Assembly (NCBI RefSeq): GCF_013181195.1
Contig: NZ_SMZP01000002.1
Location: 186,001-250,000 of the forward strand
Direction: 5' to 3'
Length of the DNA stretch: 64,000 nt
From: Caulobacter sp. RHG1
Lineage (GTDB): Bacteria > Pseudomonadota > Alphaproteobacteria > Caulobacterales > Caulobacteraceae
The position numbers and the translations under genes are program-made. Under the pieces are notes generated by a model. The model searched no databases. It had not been told where the DNA came from and saw nothing but the letters and a program-made list of their open reading frames with translations. Below, in pieces: positions 50,063 to 58,163 of this stretch. Within the stretch, counting starts at the first letter, position 1; each line of letters starts with the position of its first letter.

Positions 50063-51094
50063 TTAGTGGCCGCCGCCGGTGTGCGGGTTCGGCGGCGCCT
50101 TGAAGATCGCTGGCGCGTCGGGGCCTTCGACGTGCAGGATGCCGGCGCCGCCGCGTTCCAGGCGGCTCAGGGCGTGGTCGACCAGGATATAGTTGCCGGG
50201 CACCTCCAGCTTGAAGTCGACGATCGTGGCCCCGCCGGGCGCGACGGTGACGGTCTGCACGTCCTTCGTCGGCGGGCTGCTCAGCGAACCCAGATTGTAG
50301 ACGTTGTCGAAGATCTCGCCGATCACGTGGAAGCTCGAGGTCTTGTTGGGACCGCCGACGCCGAAGAAGATCCGCACCGTCTCGCCGACCTTGGCGTTCA
50401 GCTGCCGCTTGCCGGTCAGGGCCTTGTAGGCGCCGTTGAAGATCACATACTCGGCCTGCTCGTTGAGCAGCTTCTCGACGCTCTCGTTCAAGAGACCCTT
50501 CGTGCCGATCGCCTCGTCGGTATAGACCTCGCCCTGCACGACGTAGAACTCGTGATCGACCTTGGGCAGGCCTTCCTCGGGCTCGACCAGGATGGCGCCG
50601 TACATGCCGTTGGCGATGTGGGAGGCGACCATCGGGGTGGCGCAGTGGTAGATGTAGAGGCCCGGCGCCATCGCCTTGAAGGTGAAGTTGCGGGTCTCGC
50701 CGGGCGCGGCCATCGTCGCCACCGCACCGCCGCCGGGGCCGGTCACGGCATGGAAGTCGACATTGTGCATGTGCTCGCTGTCGTCGGCGTTCTTCATGGC
50801 CACCTCTACGGTGTCGCCGACGCGAACCCGGACCATCGGACCCGGCACCTTGCCGTTGAAGGTCCAGAACTTGTAGGTCGCGCCGTCGTCCAGCGTGCCG
50901 ACCACCTCCTGGGTGATCAGGTCGACCTTCACCGTGGCCGGCGTACGACGCGTGATCGGCGGCGGCAGGTCGGTGGCCAGGCGAATGGTGTCGGCGACGG
51001 CGGCCTTGGGCGCGTCGGCCGTGGCGGCGACCGCGCCGGCGGCGCTGGTCAGGGCCAGGGTCGCGGCCGTGGCGAAGAGAGCGAGCGTTTTCAT
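50063..51094 (-). CDS. nirK: Copper-containing nitrite reductase NirK
   Basis: A 343-residue periplasmic enzyme reducing nitrite to NO. Signal peptide MKTLALFATAATLALTSAAG, then two cupredoxin domains. Type 1 copper ligands H110, C151, H159 and M164 (EHMHNVDFH, YHCATPMVASHIANGM); type 2 ligands H115, H150 and a C-terminal His (ILVDHALSR); proton-relay D113 and H256 (KTSSFHVIG). The tail ends in PNPHTGGGH, histidine-containing. The start at 51094 gives the signal peptide, although the frame extends further upstream. An NnrR-type box lies 68 bp before the start. Confidence 0.95.
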   Translation of the reverse strand: MKTLALFATAATLALTSAAGAVAATADAPKAAVADTIRLATDLPPPITRRTPATVKVDLITQEVVGTLDDGATYKFWTFNGKVPGPMVRVRVGDTVEVAMKNADDSEHMHNVDFHAVTGPGGGAVATMAAPGETRNFTFKAMAPGLYIYHCATPMVASHIANGMYGAILVEPEEGLPKVDHEFYVVQGEVYTDEAIGTKGLLNESVEKLLNEQAEYVIFNGAYKALTGKRQLNAKVGETVRIFFGVGGPNKTSSFHVIGEIFDNVYNLGSLSSPPTKDVQTVTVAPGGATIVDFKLEVPGNYILVDHALSRLERGGAGILHVEGPDAPAIFKAPPNPHTGGGH

Positions 51095-51161
51095 GTTCCT
51101 ATCCCCGGGCGCCAAAGCAGCGCCGATGGGGAGACGGTCTGCCGGTCCGGGGCCTGCGACG

Positions 51162-51175
51162 TTGCGCGGGCGCAA
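51162..51175 (-). promoter_or_regulatory. NnrR/DNR-type box before nirK
   Basis: On the minus strand TTGCGCCCGCGCAA followed by CGTCGC; near-palindromic, 14 bp, TTG-N8-CAA spacing, 68 bp from the nirK start. Confidence 0.65.
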
Positions 51176-51252
51176 ACTGGCGTTATCCGGAAAAATGCTT
51201 ACGCAACAACCGCTAGGCCGCGGCCAAAACGCTCCGGCGGCGGACGAGAAGC

Positions 51253-51266
51253 TTGGCGCCGCGCAA
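51253..51266 (+). promoter_or_regulatory. NnrR/DNR-type box before the hemerythrin-like gene
   Basis: TTGGCGCCGCGCAA followed by CGTTCGCGCGC, 50 bp before the start. CAACGTTCGCGCGC (51264-51277) is repeated exactly at 55191-55204 before the copper receptor gene. Confidence 0.62.
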
Positions 51267-51315
51267 CGTTCGCGCGCCCGTCTTGCGCTCCAATAAAGCG
51301 CCAGAGGAGACCGCG

Positions 51316-51774
51316 ATGGACATCACCCAACAGCTCGAAACCGGCGCGCTGATCGCGCACCTGATCTCCCGCTATCACGAGGTCCACCGCCAGCAGTTCC
51401 CCGAGGCCGTCCGCCTGGCCCGGCGGGTCGAGGCCGTGCATGCCGAGCATCCGGCCGTGCCCGTCGGCCTGTCGCAGCACCTGCTGTTCATGTTCGACGA
51501 CCTGGAACTGCACCAGCAGCAGGAGGAGCTGATGCTTTTCCCGATGATGGGCCGCGGCGTCGTTCCCCCCGGCCCGATCGCCTGCATGGAAGAGGAGCAC
51601 GACGACGTCGTCGTTCAGCTGGAGACGCTGGCGCGGCTGACCACCGACTTCACCCCGCCCGAGGGCGCCTGCGGCAGTTGGCGAACGCTCTACGCCCTGT
51701 GCCGCGAGATCGACACCGACCTGCGCGAGCACGTGACCCTCGAGAACGACGTGCTCTTCCGCCGCTTCAGCTGA
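51316..51774 (+). CDS. Hemerythrin-like (HHE) domain protein
   Basis: A 152-residue four-helix protein. Histidines and carboxylates for a diiron site are visible in ISRYHEVHRQQFPE, LQQH-type positions in DDLELHQQQEELMLFP, MEEEHDDVVVQLE and LREHVTLENDVLF. It matches the C-terminal domain of the NorA/YtfE/DnrN group, which acts in NO response or repair of iron-sulphur centres, but lacks their N-terminal ScdA (DUF542) domain. AGAGGAGA precedes ATG 51316. It is divergent from nirK with its own NnrR-type box. It overlaps the end of fixJ by 8 bp. Confidence 0.82.
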   Translation: MDITQQLETGALIAHLISRYHEVHRQQFPEAVRLARRVEAVHAEHPAVPVGLSQHLLFMFDDLELHQQQEELMLFPMMGRGVVPPGPIACMEEEHDDVVVQLETLARLTTDFTPPEGACGSWRTLYALCREIDTDLREHVTLENDVLFRRFS

Positions 51775-52375
51775 CCTCGACGGACAGCGCCATGCGCACC
51801 AGTTCAGACAGGCTTTTCGCCTGCATCTTGGTCATCAGGCTGGCGCGGTAGATCTCGACGGTTCGTGGGCTGATGCCATGGTCGAAGGCGATGACCTTGT
51901 TGGCCTTGCCCTCGACCAGGCCCTTGAGCACGTCGCGCTCGCGCGGCGACAGGGTGGCGACGCGCCGTCGGGTCTCGGCCAGGGCGACGTCCTGATCATG
52001 CTGCACATGGCCCAGCTCCAGGGCCGAGCGCAGAGCGCGCAGCAGCACCTCTTCCTCGAAAGGCTTTTCCAGGAAGTCGACGACGCCGGCCTTCATCGCC
52101 TCGATGGCCAGCGGCACGTCGGCATGGCCGGTCATGACGATCATCGGCGAGCGATAGCCCTTGCCCTTCAGCAGGCGCACCATCTCGATGCCGGTCATCT
52201 CGGGCATGCGCACGTCCGTCAGCACGCAACCGCCGTCGTCGGCCGGCAGGTCGTCCAGGAACGCCACGGCCGAATCATAGAGCCGGAACGGGATGCGGTT
52301 GACCTGCAGCAGGAAACCCAGCGAGTCCCGCATGGCCGCATCGTCGTCGACGATGTGAACGACGCCTTCACTCAA
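51767..52375 (-). CDS. fixJ: Response regulator FixJ
   Basis: A 202-residue two-domain regulator. The receiver carries acidic DDD near residue 10, phospho-acceptor Asp in [12 protein letters not shown], Thr in VMTGHAD and Lys in LEKPFEE. The C-terminal LuxR-type HTH is [38 protein letters not shown]. It overlaps fixL by 8 bp and is its cognate partner. It normally activates fixK and low-oxygen genes; no consensus FixK box (TTGAT-N4-ATCAA) was seen in the window, so its direct targets here are unclear. Confidence 0.93.
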   Translation of the reverse strand: MSEGVVHIVDDDAAMRDSLGFLLQVNRIPFRLYDSAVAFLDDLPADDGGCVLTDVRMPEMTGIEMVRLLKGKGYRSPMIVMTGHADVPLAIEAMKAGVVDFLEKPFEEEVLLRALRSALELGHVQHDQDVALAETRRRVATLSPRERDVLKGLVEGKANKVIAFDHGISPRTVEIYRASLMTKMQAKSLSELVRMALSVEVS

Positions 52376-53807
52376 GGTCGAGGTCTCCTTCTTCGGTGGT
52401 CAGCAGGGTGAACTTGAACGTCGCCCCGCCGCCTTCGGTCGGTTCCACCCACAGATGGCCGCCATGCGCTTCGATAATGGTGCGCGAGATCGACAGGCCC
52501 ACGCCCATGCCGGTGCGCTTGGTGGTCACGAACGGCGAGAACAGGTTCTCGGCGATCGCCGGCGCGATGCCGGGGCCAGTGTCGGCGACGGTGACCAGGG
52601 CGTGGTCGTCCAGCCGCCCGACGCTGATCATCAGCTCGCGCCGGGACGCGTCTTCCATGGCGTCGACGGCGTTGCGGATCAGGTTGACCAGCACCTGCTG
52701 CACCTGGACCCGGTCGACCAGCACCTGATCGACATCGGGATCATAGTGGAAGCGGACGTCCACCCCTAGCTCACGCGCCCCGATCAGGGCCAGGGCGGCG
52801 GCCTCCTCGACCAGGCGCTTGAGGCTCTCGAAGGCCTTCTCGGTCTCGCCCCGGGCTACGAAGTCGCGCAGGCGGCGGATGATCGCCCCGGCCCGCAGCG
52901 CCTGCTCGCCAGCCTTGTCCAAGGCCTGGGACAGCAGGCCGCGGTCCAGCTCGGGGTCCTCCAGCAACCGCCGGCCGCCCTTCAGATAGTTGGCGATGGC
53001 CGATAGCGGCTGGTTGATTTCATGCGCCAGGGCCGAAGCCATCTCGCCCATCGAGGTCAGACGGGCCATGTGCACCAGCTCGCCCTGCAGGTCCTGCAGG
53101 CGCGCCTGGGTCGCCTGCGTCTCGGTCAAGTCGCGCACGAAGCCGGTGAAGAACCGTCCCTGCCCGGTGCGGATCTCGCCGACCGCCAGCTCCATCGGGA
53201 AGGTCGAGCCGTCCTTGCGCTCGCCGATGACCACGCGGCCCAGGCCGATGATCCGACGCTCGCCAGTGGCGTAGTAGCGTTGCAGGTAGCCGTCATGGCG
53301 GCCTCGGTCTGGCTCGGGCATCAGGCGACTGACGTTCTGGCCCTGCATCTCGGCCGCAGTCCAGCCGAACAGGCGCTCGGCCGTAGAGCTGAACGAGCGC
53401 ACCAGCCCAGCCTCGTCGATCAGCACCATGGCGTCGGGCACGGTGTCCAGGATCGAGGCCAGGTGCGCCTCGCGCACTTGCAAGTCCTCCGCCACCGCCT
53501 GGGTCCGCCGACGCTCCACGCGGAAACGCTCGCCGCCGTAGGCGATGACGCCGCTGACGGCGACATAGAGCCCCGCCCCGACCCAGTCGCCCGGATCCAG
53601 GCCGTGGTGGCGCGCGCTCAGCATCAGCAGGGCGACCGTCCCGACGGCGCAGGCGACCAGACCGCCCAGCGCGCCGCGATAGGCGGCGGCCGCCACCACG
53701 GCCGGGAAGAAGAAGAGATAAAGGCCCCGCTCGCCCAGCAACGGCTCGAAGAACAGGCGCGTGACGGCGCCCGCCCCGATCAGCCCCGCGACGATGCCCG
53801 CGACCAT
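52368..53807 (-). CDS. fixL: Oxygen sensor histidine kinase FixL
   Basis: A 479-residue kinase. An N-terminal membrane region with about four helices (residues 1-95), then a PAS domain whose haem pocket is intact: H171 (equivalent to the proximal His200 of Bradyrhizobium FixL, in [10 protein letters not shown]), R177 and the O2-contacting R191 (IIGLGR). The equivalent of distal-side His214 is Arg185. The H-box is [14 protein letters not shown] (H262) and an HATPase domain follows ([31 protein letters not shown]). It phosphorylates FixJ when deoxygenated. It is divergent from the alternative oxidase gene. Confidence 0.93.
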   Translation of the reverse strand: MVAGIVAGLIGAGAVTRLFFEPLLGERGLYLFFFPAVVAAAAYRGALGGLVACAVGTVALLMLSARHHGLDPGDWVGAGLYVAVSGVIAYGGERFRVERRRTQAVAEDLQVREAHLASILDTVPDAMVLIDEAGLVRSFSSTAERLFGWTAAEMQGQNVSRLMPEPDRGRHDGYLQRYYATGERRIIGLGRVVIGERKDGSTFPMELAVGEIRTGQGRFFTGFVRDLTETQATQARLQDLQGELVHMARLTSMGEMASALAHEINQPLSAIANYLKGGRRLLEDPELDRGLLSQALDKAGEQALRAGAIIRRLRDFVARGETEKAFESLKRLVEEAAALALIGARELGVDVRFHYDPDVDQVLVDRVQVQQVLVNLIRNAVDAMEDASRRELMISVGRLDDHALVTVADTGPGIAPAIAENLFSPFVTTKRTGMGVGLSISRTIIEAHGGHLWVEPTEGGGATFKFTLLTTEEGDLDLE

Positions 53808-53992
53808 CGCCCATTCCCGCGTGGGATCTCGGCGTGATGGCGTGAACTCGGCGATGATCTGTGCTCCGCGGCGGCCTCAGGGATTCCCCTTAGGATGAGA
53901 CCAGAATTTTGCGACGCCAGGGCCAGTCGTATCAAGACCCCATCGCAACGGACGGCCCTGAAGACCGTCCTCCGTAGCAAAGGTCTCAGACC

Positions 53993-54682
53993 ATGACTGG
54001 CCCGCAAATCAATCTGGACGTCCACCATCAGCCCAAGGGCGCTTCGGACGTCGTCGCCTTCGGCTTCGTGAAGGCCCTGCGCTTCTGCGCCGACACCTTC
54101 TTCGCCAAGCGCTACGGCCACCGGGCCGTGGTCCTGGAAACCGTCGCCGCCGTCCCCGGCATGGTCGGCGCCACGCTGAACCACCTCAAGTGCCTGCGCC
54201 GCATGGAAGGCGACAAGGGCTGGATCAAGACCCTGATGGACGAGGCCGAAAACGAGCGCATGCACCTGATGACCTTCATCGAGGTGGCCAAGCCGACCCT
54301 GTTCGAGCGCTTCGTCGTCGTCGCCGCCCAGTGGGTGTTCTACCTTTTCTTCTTCGGCCTTTACCTGGTCAGCTCGAAGACCGCTCACCGCGTGGTCGGC
54401 TACTTCGAGGAAGAAGCGGTCGTCAGCTACACCCACTACCTGGCTGAGATCGACGAAGGCCGCAGCGAGAACGTCGCCGCGCCGCAGATCGCCCTCGACT
54501 ACTGGAACCTGCCGGCCGGCAGCACCCTGCGGGACGTGGTCGAGGTGGTCCGCGCCGACGAGGCCCACCACCGCGACGTCAACCACGGCTTCGCCAACGA
54601 GCTGTGCGGCCTGCCCGCCGGCGAGGTGGCCCCCTGCCCGCCGCACGTCGAGCTCCAGCCTAACTGGAAGATCGCCGCCTAG
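53993..54682 (+). CDS. aox: Alternative oxidase (AOX)
   Basis: A 229-residue membrane-bound diiron quinol oxidase. All signature motifs are present: [33 protein letters not shown] and [12 protein letters not shown], with hydrophobic segments near 110-130. It passes electrons from quinol to O2 without proton pumping and is typically resistant to cyanide and NO. Placement beside FixLJ and the nitrite/NO genes suggests a role in keeping respiration going when NO blocks the haem-copper oxidases (inference). A strong hairpin follows the stop. The 185-bp divergent spacer to fixL shows no clear FixK box. Confidence 0.93.
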   Translation: MTGPQINLDVHHQPKGASDVVAFGFVKALRFCADTFFAKRYGHRAVVLETVAAVPGMVGATLNHLKCLRRMEGDKGWIKTLMDEAENERMHLMTFIEVAKPTLFERFVVVAAQWVFYLFFFGLYLVSSKTAHRVVGYFEEEAVVSYTHYLAEIDEGRSENVAAPQIALDYWNLPAGSTLRDVVEVVRADEAHHRDVNHGFANELCGLPAGEVAPCPPHVELQPNWKIAA

Positions 54683-54700
54683 CCCGCAATCCCGCCTGCC

Positions 54701-54736
54701 CAGGGCCTGTCCATCCGATCGGATGGGCGGGCCCTG
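54701..54736 (+). terminator. Hairpin after the alternative oxidase gene
   Basis: CAGGGCCTGTCCATCCGA pairs with TCGGATGGGCGGGCCCTG over 18 bp with one small internal bulge, starting 19 bp after the stop. No T-tract, but the stem is very stable. Confidence 0.6.
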
Positions 54737-54771
54737 CTCGTTCCCGCCCTCCGCGCTCTCGAAGGCCGTCC

Positions 54772-55158
54772 ATGTCCGAGCTCCGTGCCGCCGCACCGCG
54801 CGTCCTGCTTCTGGACCAGGACGCCGCGCTTCGTCAGGCGCTCTGCTTCTCCCTGGCTCTGGAGGGCTATCGCATCGAAGCCTTCGGCGATCCGGCTCAG
54901 TTTTTGAAACGCCTGGACGCCGCCGACCACGACGCCGTCATCATCGGCCACGCCCCGCCGGCCATTCACGCCGCGCCCCTGGTCCAACGCATCCGGTCCG
55001 AGGATCCAGCGACCGCCATCCTGCTGACCGCCACTCACCCAACCGCCGACCTCGTGCGCCTGGCCCAGCGCCGTCGAGCGCATCTGGTCGAGAAGCCGCT
55101 TCTGGAAGACAGCCTTTCGATAGCGCTCCAATCGGCCCTTGCCCGACAGACGCCTTAA
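54772..55158 (+). CDS. Degenerate single-domain receiver protein
   Basis: A 128-residue CheY-like fold (PRVLLLDQDAALRQALCFSL, then LVQRIRSEDPATAILLTATHPTADLV, ending VEKPLLEDSLSIAL). The acidic pair (D15, D17), the switch Thr and the Lys are kept, but the phospho-acceptor Asp is missing: the segment DAVIIGHAPP has Gly59 where Asp is expected. It cannot work as a normal phospho-switch. Placement close to FixLJ suggests a FixT-like modulator of the pathway, but FixT of Caulobacter is iron-sulphur binding through several cysteines and only one Cys is present here. Function open. Confidence 0.75.
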   Translation: MSELRAAAPRVLLLDQDAALRQALCFSLALEGYRIEAFGDPAQFLKRLDAADHDAVIIGHAPPAIHAAPLVQRIRSEDPATAILLTATHPTADLVRLAQRRRAHLVEKPLLEDSLSIALQSALARQTP

Positions 55159-55179
55159 GGGCTCCGCCCCGCGCGCTCG

Positions 55180-55193
55180 TTGCGCCGGCACAA
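55180..55193 (+). promoter_or_regulatory. NnrR/DNR-type box before the copper receptor gene
   Basis: TTGCGCCGGCACAA followed by CGTTCGCGCGC, 98 bp before the receptor start; the 14 bases at 55191-55204 are identical to those before the hemerythrin-like gene. Confidence 0.6.
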
Positions 55194-55290
55194 CGTTCGC
55201 GCGCGGGCGGGTTCTAACGTCCCAGTCAGGGCGGAGAAACGCCCGCAACCTTCAGAAAAGACCGCACAATCTCGTGCGCCAGGTGTCTCC

Positions 55291-57453
55291 ATGATCCGCA
55301 TCGCCGCCCTCGCCGCCTCGCCCTCCTGGCTCGCCATCGCCTTCGCCCTGACCGCGGCGCCGGCCCTGGCCCAGACCACCTTGCAGCTGCGCGACGTGGA
55401 CATCGCAGCCGCCCCCGCCGAGCCGTTGACCGACGGCGGCAATCTCTCAAGCCAGACGGTCGACCATGCGCTTAAGCATCGCCACACCGCCTCCAGCGAC
55501 GTGGCCGAGATCCTGCGCGCAGTCCCCGGCGTCGCCGCCCAAGGGGCTGGCGGCTTCTCCAGCCTGCCCGCGATCCGGGGCCTGGGCGAGGATCGTATCG
55601 TCGTCACCATCGACGGCGCGCCGGTCGACATGGCCTGCCCCAACTTCATGAACCCGCCGCTGTCCTATGTGGACCCGCAGACCCTGCAGTCGGTGCTGGT
55701 CATGAAGGGCGTCTCGCCCGTCAGCCTGGGCGGCGACAATATCGGCGGGATCATCGCCGCCCGAACCGCCGATCCGCGCTTCGCCGAGCCGGGCAAGACC
55801 CTGGTGACGGGCGAGGCTTCCAGCTTCTACCGCAGCAATGACGACGCGGTCGGCGGCGCGGCGCAGGCGACTTGGGCCGACGACCGCTGGAGCGCCAGCT
55901 ATGCCGGCTCGGTCGCCAAGGCCCGCAACTACAAGGGCGGCTCGGGCGACGGCCGCGTGCGCTCCACCGAGTACGCCAAGACCGGCCACGCCCTGACCCT
56001 GGCCCGCCGCACGGGCGTGGGCCTGTTCACGGTTAAGACCACCCTGGACTACTCGCCCTACGAGGGCTTCCCCAACCAGTGGATGGACATGACCCACAAC
56101 CAGTCCTGGTCTGTCACCGGCCGCTATCAGGGCGTGTTCGGCTGGGGCTTTGCCGACGTGACGGCCTATCACCGCGACGTCCGCCACAAGATGAACTTCC
56201 TGGACGACAAGGGCGGCGACGCCGACGGCGGCATGCCGATGAACACCACGGTCAAGTCCAGCGGAGTCATCGCCAAGGCGGACATTGTTCTGGATGCGCG
56301 CCAGACCCTGCGGGTCGGCAGCGAATTTCACCATCAGGGCCTGAACGACGTCTGGCCGGCGGTGGCGGGCAGCATGATGATGGGCCCCAACGCCTATCTG
56401 AACGTCAATGACGGCCGCCGCGATCGCTTCGGCGTCTTCGCCGAGCTGGACTCGCGCTGGAGCGACGCCCTGACCAGCGTCCTCGGCCTGCGCCACGACG
56501 CCGTGTCGATGAACACGGGCGCTGTGCAGCCCTATTCCACCGGCATGATGAGCATGAAGGACGCCATGGCCGCGGCGGCCTTCAACGCCGCCGACCGCAA
56601 GCACGATGACAGCAACTGGGCCGCCACCGTCCTGCTTCGCTACGCGCCGCAGCCCGGCGTAATCCTGGAGCTCGGCTATGCCCGCAAGGTCCAGTCGCCC
56701 AATCTCTACCAGCTGTACGCCTGGGGGCGCGGGGCGATGTCCAGCCAGATGATCGGCTGGTACGGCGATGGCAACGGCTATGTCGGCAATCTGGACCTGA
56801 CGCCCGAGAAGGCCGACACCTTCAGCGCCGCCGCGCAGTTCTCAGGGGGCGGCGAGCAAGGCTGGCGACTGAAGATCGAGCCGTTCTTCACCCGCGTCGA
56901 CGACTATATCGACGCGCGCAAGATCGCCGATCTGACCAACATGACGGGCCAGCCCAGCGGCTTCGTGCAGCTGCAGTTCGCCAATGTCGCCGCCCGCCTC
57001 TACGGTGTCGACGTGTCTGGCGAGACCGGGCTGTGGTCCAGCGACGCCTGGGGCCAGCTGCGCGCCAAGGCCGCCGTCAGCGCCCTGCGCGGCGAAAACC
57101 GCACCGACGGCGGCTCGCTGTATCGCCAAGCCCCGCTGAACGGCCGCCTGAGCCTGGAGCACGTCCAGGGCCCTTGGACCAGCGAGGTCGAGCTGGAGCT
57201 GGTCGCCGACAAGGACCGCGTCGACGCCACCCGCAACGAGCGCAAGACCGCAGCCTACCAACTGCTGAACGTCCGCACCGCCTACCAGTGGAAGACAATC
57301 AAGCTCAGCCTGGACGTCGAGAACCTGGCCAACCGCAGCTACGCCCTGCCGCTGGGCGGAGCCTCACTGGGCGATTATGGCGCAAGCGGCCTGCTACGCC
57401 AGACGCCCGGTCGTGGCCGTTCGATCGACATCGGCCTGAGCGCGAGGTTCTGA
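55291..57453 (+). CDS. TonB-dependent copper receptor (OprC/NosA-like)
   Basis: A 720-residue outer-membrane receptor. Signal peptide (SWLAIAFALTAAPALA, cleaved before QTT). The plug domain contains DMACPNFMNPPLSYVDP (C116 to M120), closely matching the CxxxM copper motif region of Pseudomonas OprC/NosA (CPNRM, then SY). Methionine-rich stretches (SMMMGPN, GMMSMKDAM) recur in the barrel, which ends in IGLSARF. It should import copper across the outer membrane. It is preceded by an NnrR-type box and followed after 2 bp by its own TonB. ATG 55291 chosen by the signal peptide. Confidence 0.87.
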   Translation: MIRIAALAASPSWLAIAFALTAAPALAQTTLQLRDVDIAAAPAEPLTDGGNLSSQTVDHALKHRHTASSDVAEILRAVPGVAAQGAGGFSSLPAIRGLGEDRIVVTIDGAPVDMACPNFMNPPLSYVDPQTLQSVLVMKGVSPVSLGGDNIGGIIAARTADPRFAEPGKTLVTGEASSFYRSNDDAVGGAAQATWADDRWSASYAGSVAKARNYKGGSGDGRVRSTEYAKTGHALTLARRTGVGLFTVKTTLDYSPYEGFPNQWMDMTHNQSWSVTGRYQGVFGWGFADVTAYHRDVRHKMNFLDDKGGDADGGMPMNTTVKSSGVIAKADIVLDARQTLRVGSEFHHQGLNDVWPAVAGSMMMGPNAYLNVNDGRRDRFGVFAELDSRWSDALTSVLGLRHDAVSMNTGAVQPYSTGMMSMKDAMAAAAFNAADRKHDDSNWAATVLLRYAPQPGVILELGYARKVQSPNLYQLYAWGRGAMSSQMIGWYGDGNGYVGNLDLTPEKADTFSAAAQFSGGGEQGWRLKIEPFFTRVDDYIDARKIADLTNMTGQPSGFVQLQFANVAARLYGVDVSGETGLWSSDAWGQLRAKAAVSALRGENRTDGGSLYRQAPLNGRLSLEHVQGPWTSEVELELVADKDRVDATRNERKTAAYQLLNVRTAYQWKTIKLSLDVENLANRSYALPLGGASLGDYGASGLLRQTPGRGRSIDIGLSARF

Positions 57454-57455
57454 CC

Positions 57456-58163
57456 ATGACCGCCGCCACCGTCATGGCCACGGAACGCTGGTGCCGGCGG
57501 GTGCTGCTGCCCAAAGGCGCCGCCTTCGTGTCCTCCTGTGGGATCGTGGCGGCGCAGTTGGCCTTGGTGACCTTCGAGCGCTCGCCTCCGCCCCAGGCCC
57601 CTACGGCGCCGGACATCGTGGTGACCTTGGTCTCGCCCGATCTAGTCGCGCCGCCGCCGGCACCCCTGCGCCCCACGCCCTCGCCCGCTCTCAAGGCGCG
57701 GCACGGCCCGCGGCCGGCGGACGACCCCAAGCCTGCCAAGCTAACCAAGGCCGAGACCGCCCCGACGGCCGCGATACCAACGCAGGCAAGCGTCCCGGCG
57801 CTGAACGATCAGATCGCGCCTATGCCGATCCCGACATCGTTCGCGCCGTCGGCGCCGGCCAAGATCGCCGCCAAGGCTCCGGTCCCGACCGAGGATACGG
57901 CGTTGAAGGCCTATCAAGAGCAAGTCTGGCGGATGATCATGGCCCGTCGCCCGCCGGGCGCACGCCTGATCGGCGGGGCCATGGTCGGCTTTCACCTGAT
58001 GGCCAACGGCGCACCGTGCGACATCGAGATCGTCCGCACCAGCGGCGACCCGATGCTGGACCGTCTAGCCCTGGACACCGTCAAGCGCGCAGGCCCCTTC
58101 CCCAAACCGCCGAGCGGCGTCGACGCCGCTACGCGGTTCCAGATCCGGTTTCAGTTTGGCTAG
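57456..58163 (+). CDS. tonB: Energy transducer TonB
   Basis: A 235-residue TonB-like protein with one N-terminal membrane helix (AAFVSSCGIVAAQLALVTF, about 22-40), a proline- and alanine-rich periplasmic spacer (about 45-145) and a C-terminal TonB domain (YQEQVWRMIMARRPP, MVGFHLMANGAPCDIEIVRTSG, LDRLALDTVKRAGPFPKPPSG). It starts 2 bp after the copper receptor, so the two form a dedicated pair. It would transfer proton-motive energy to that receptor. It overlaps the end of cobO by 4 bp in convergent orientation. Confidence 0.88.
   Translation: MTAATVMATERWCRRVLLPKGAAFVSSCGIVAAQLALVTFERSPPPQAPTAPDIVVTLVSPDLVAPPPAPLRPTPSPALKARHGPRPADDPKPAKLTKAETAPTAAIPTQASVPALNDQIAPMPIPTSFAPSAPAKIAAKAPVPTEDTALKAYQEQVWRMIMARRPPGARLIGGAMVGFHLMANGAPCDIEIVRTSGDPMLDRLALDTVKRAGPFPKPPSGVDAATRFQIRFQFG

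Noticed and set aside
53240..53300. Loss of the haem ligand in FixL (Arg185 in ERRIIGLGR where Bradyrhizobium has His)
   Set aside because: By alignment that position is the distal-side His214; the proximal ligand His200 corresponds to H171 (GRHDGY) and is retained, as is Arg191. The sensor is therefore probably functional.
53808..53992. FixK or NnrR box before the alternative oxidase
   Set aside because: CAACGG occurs at 53946-53951 but the required TTG eight bases before it is missing, and no TTGAT-N4-ATCAA was found.
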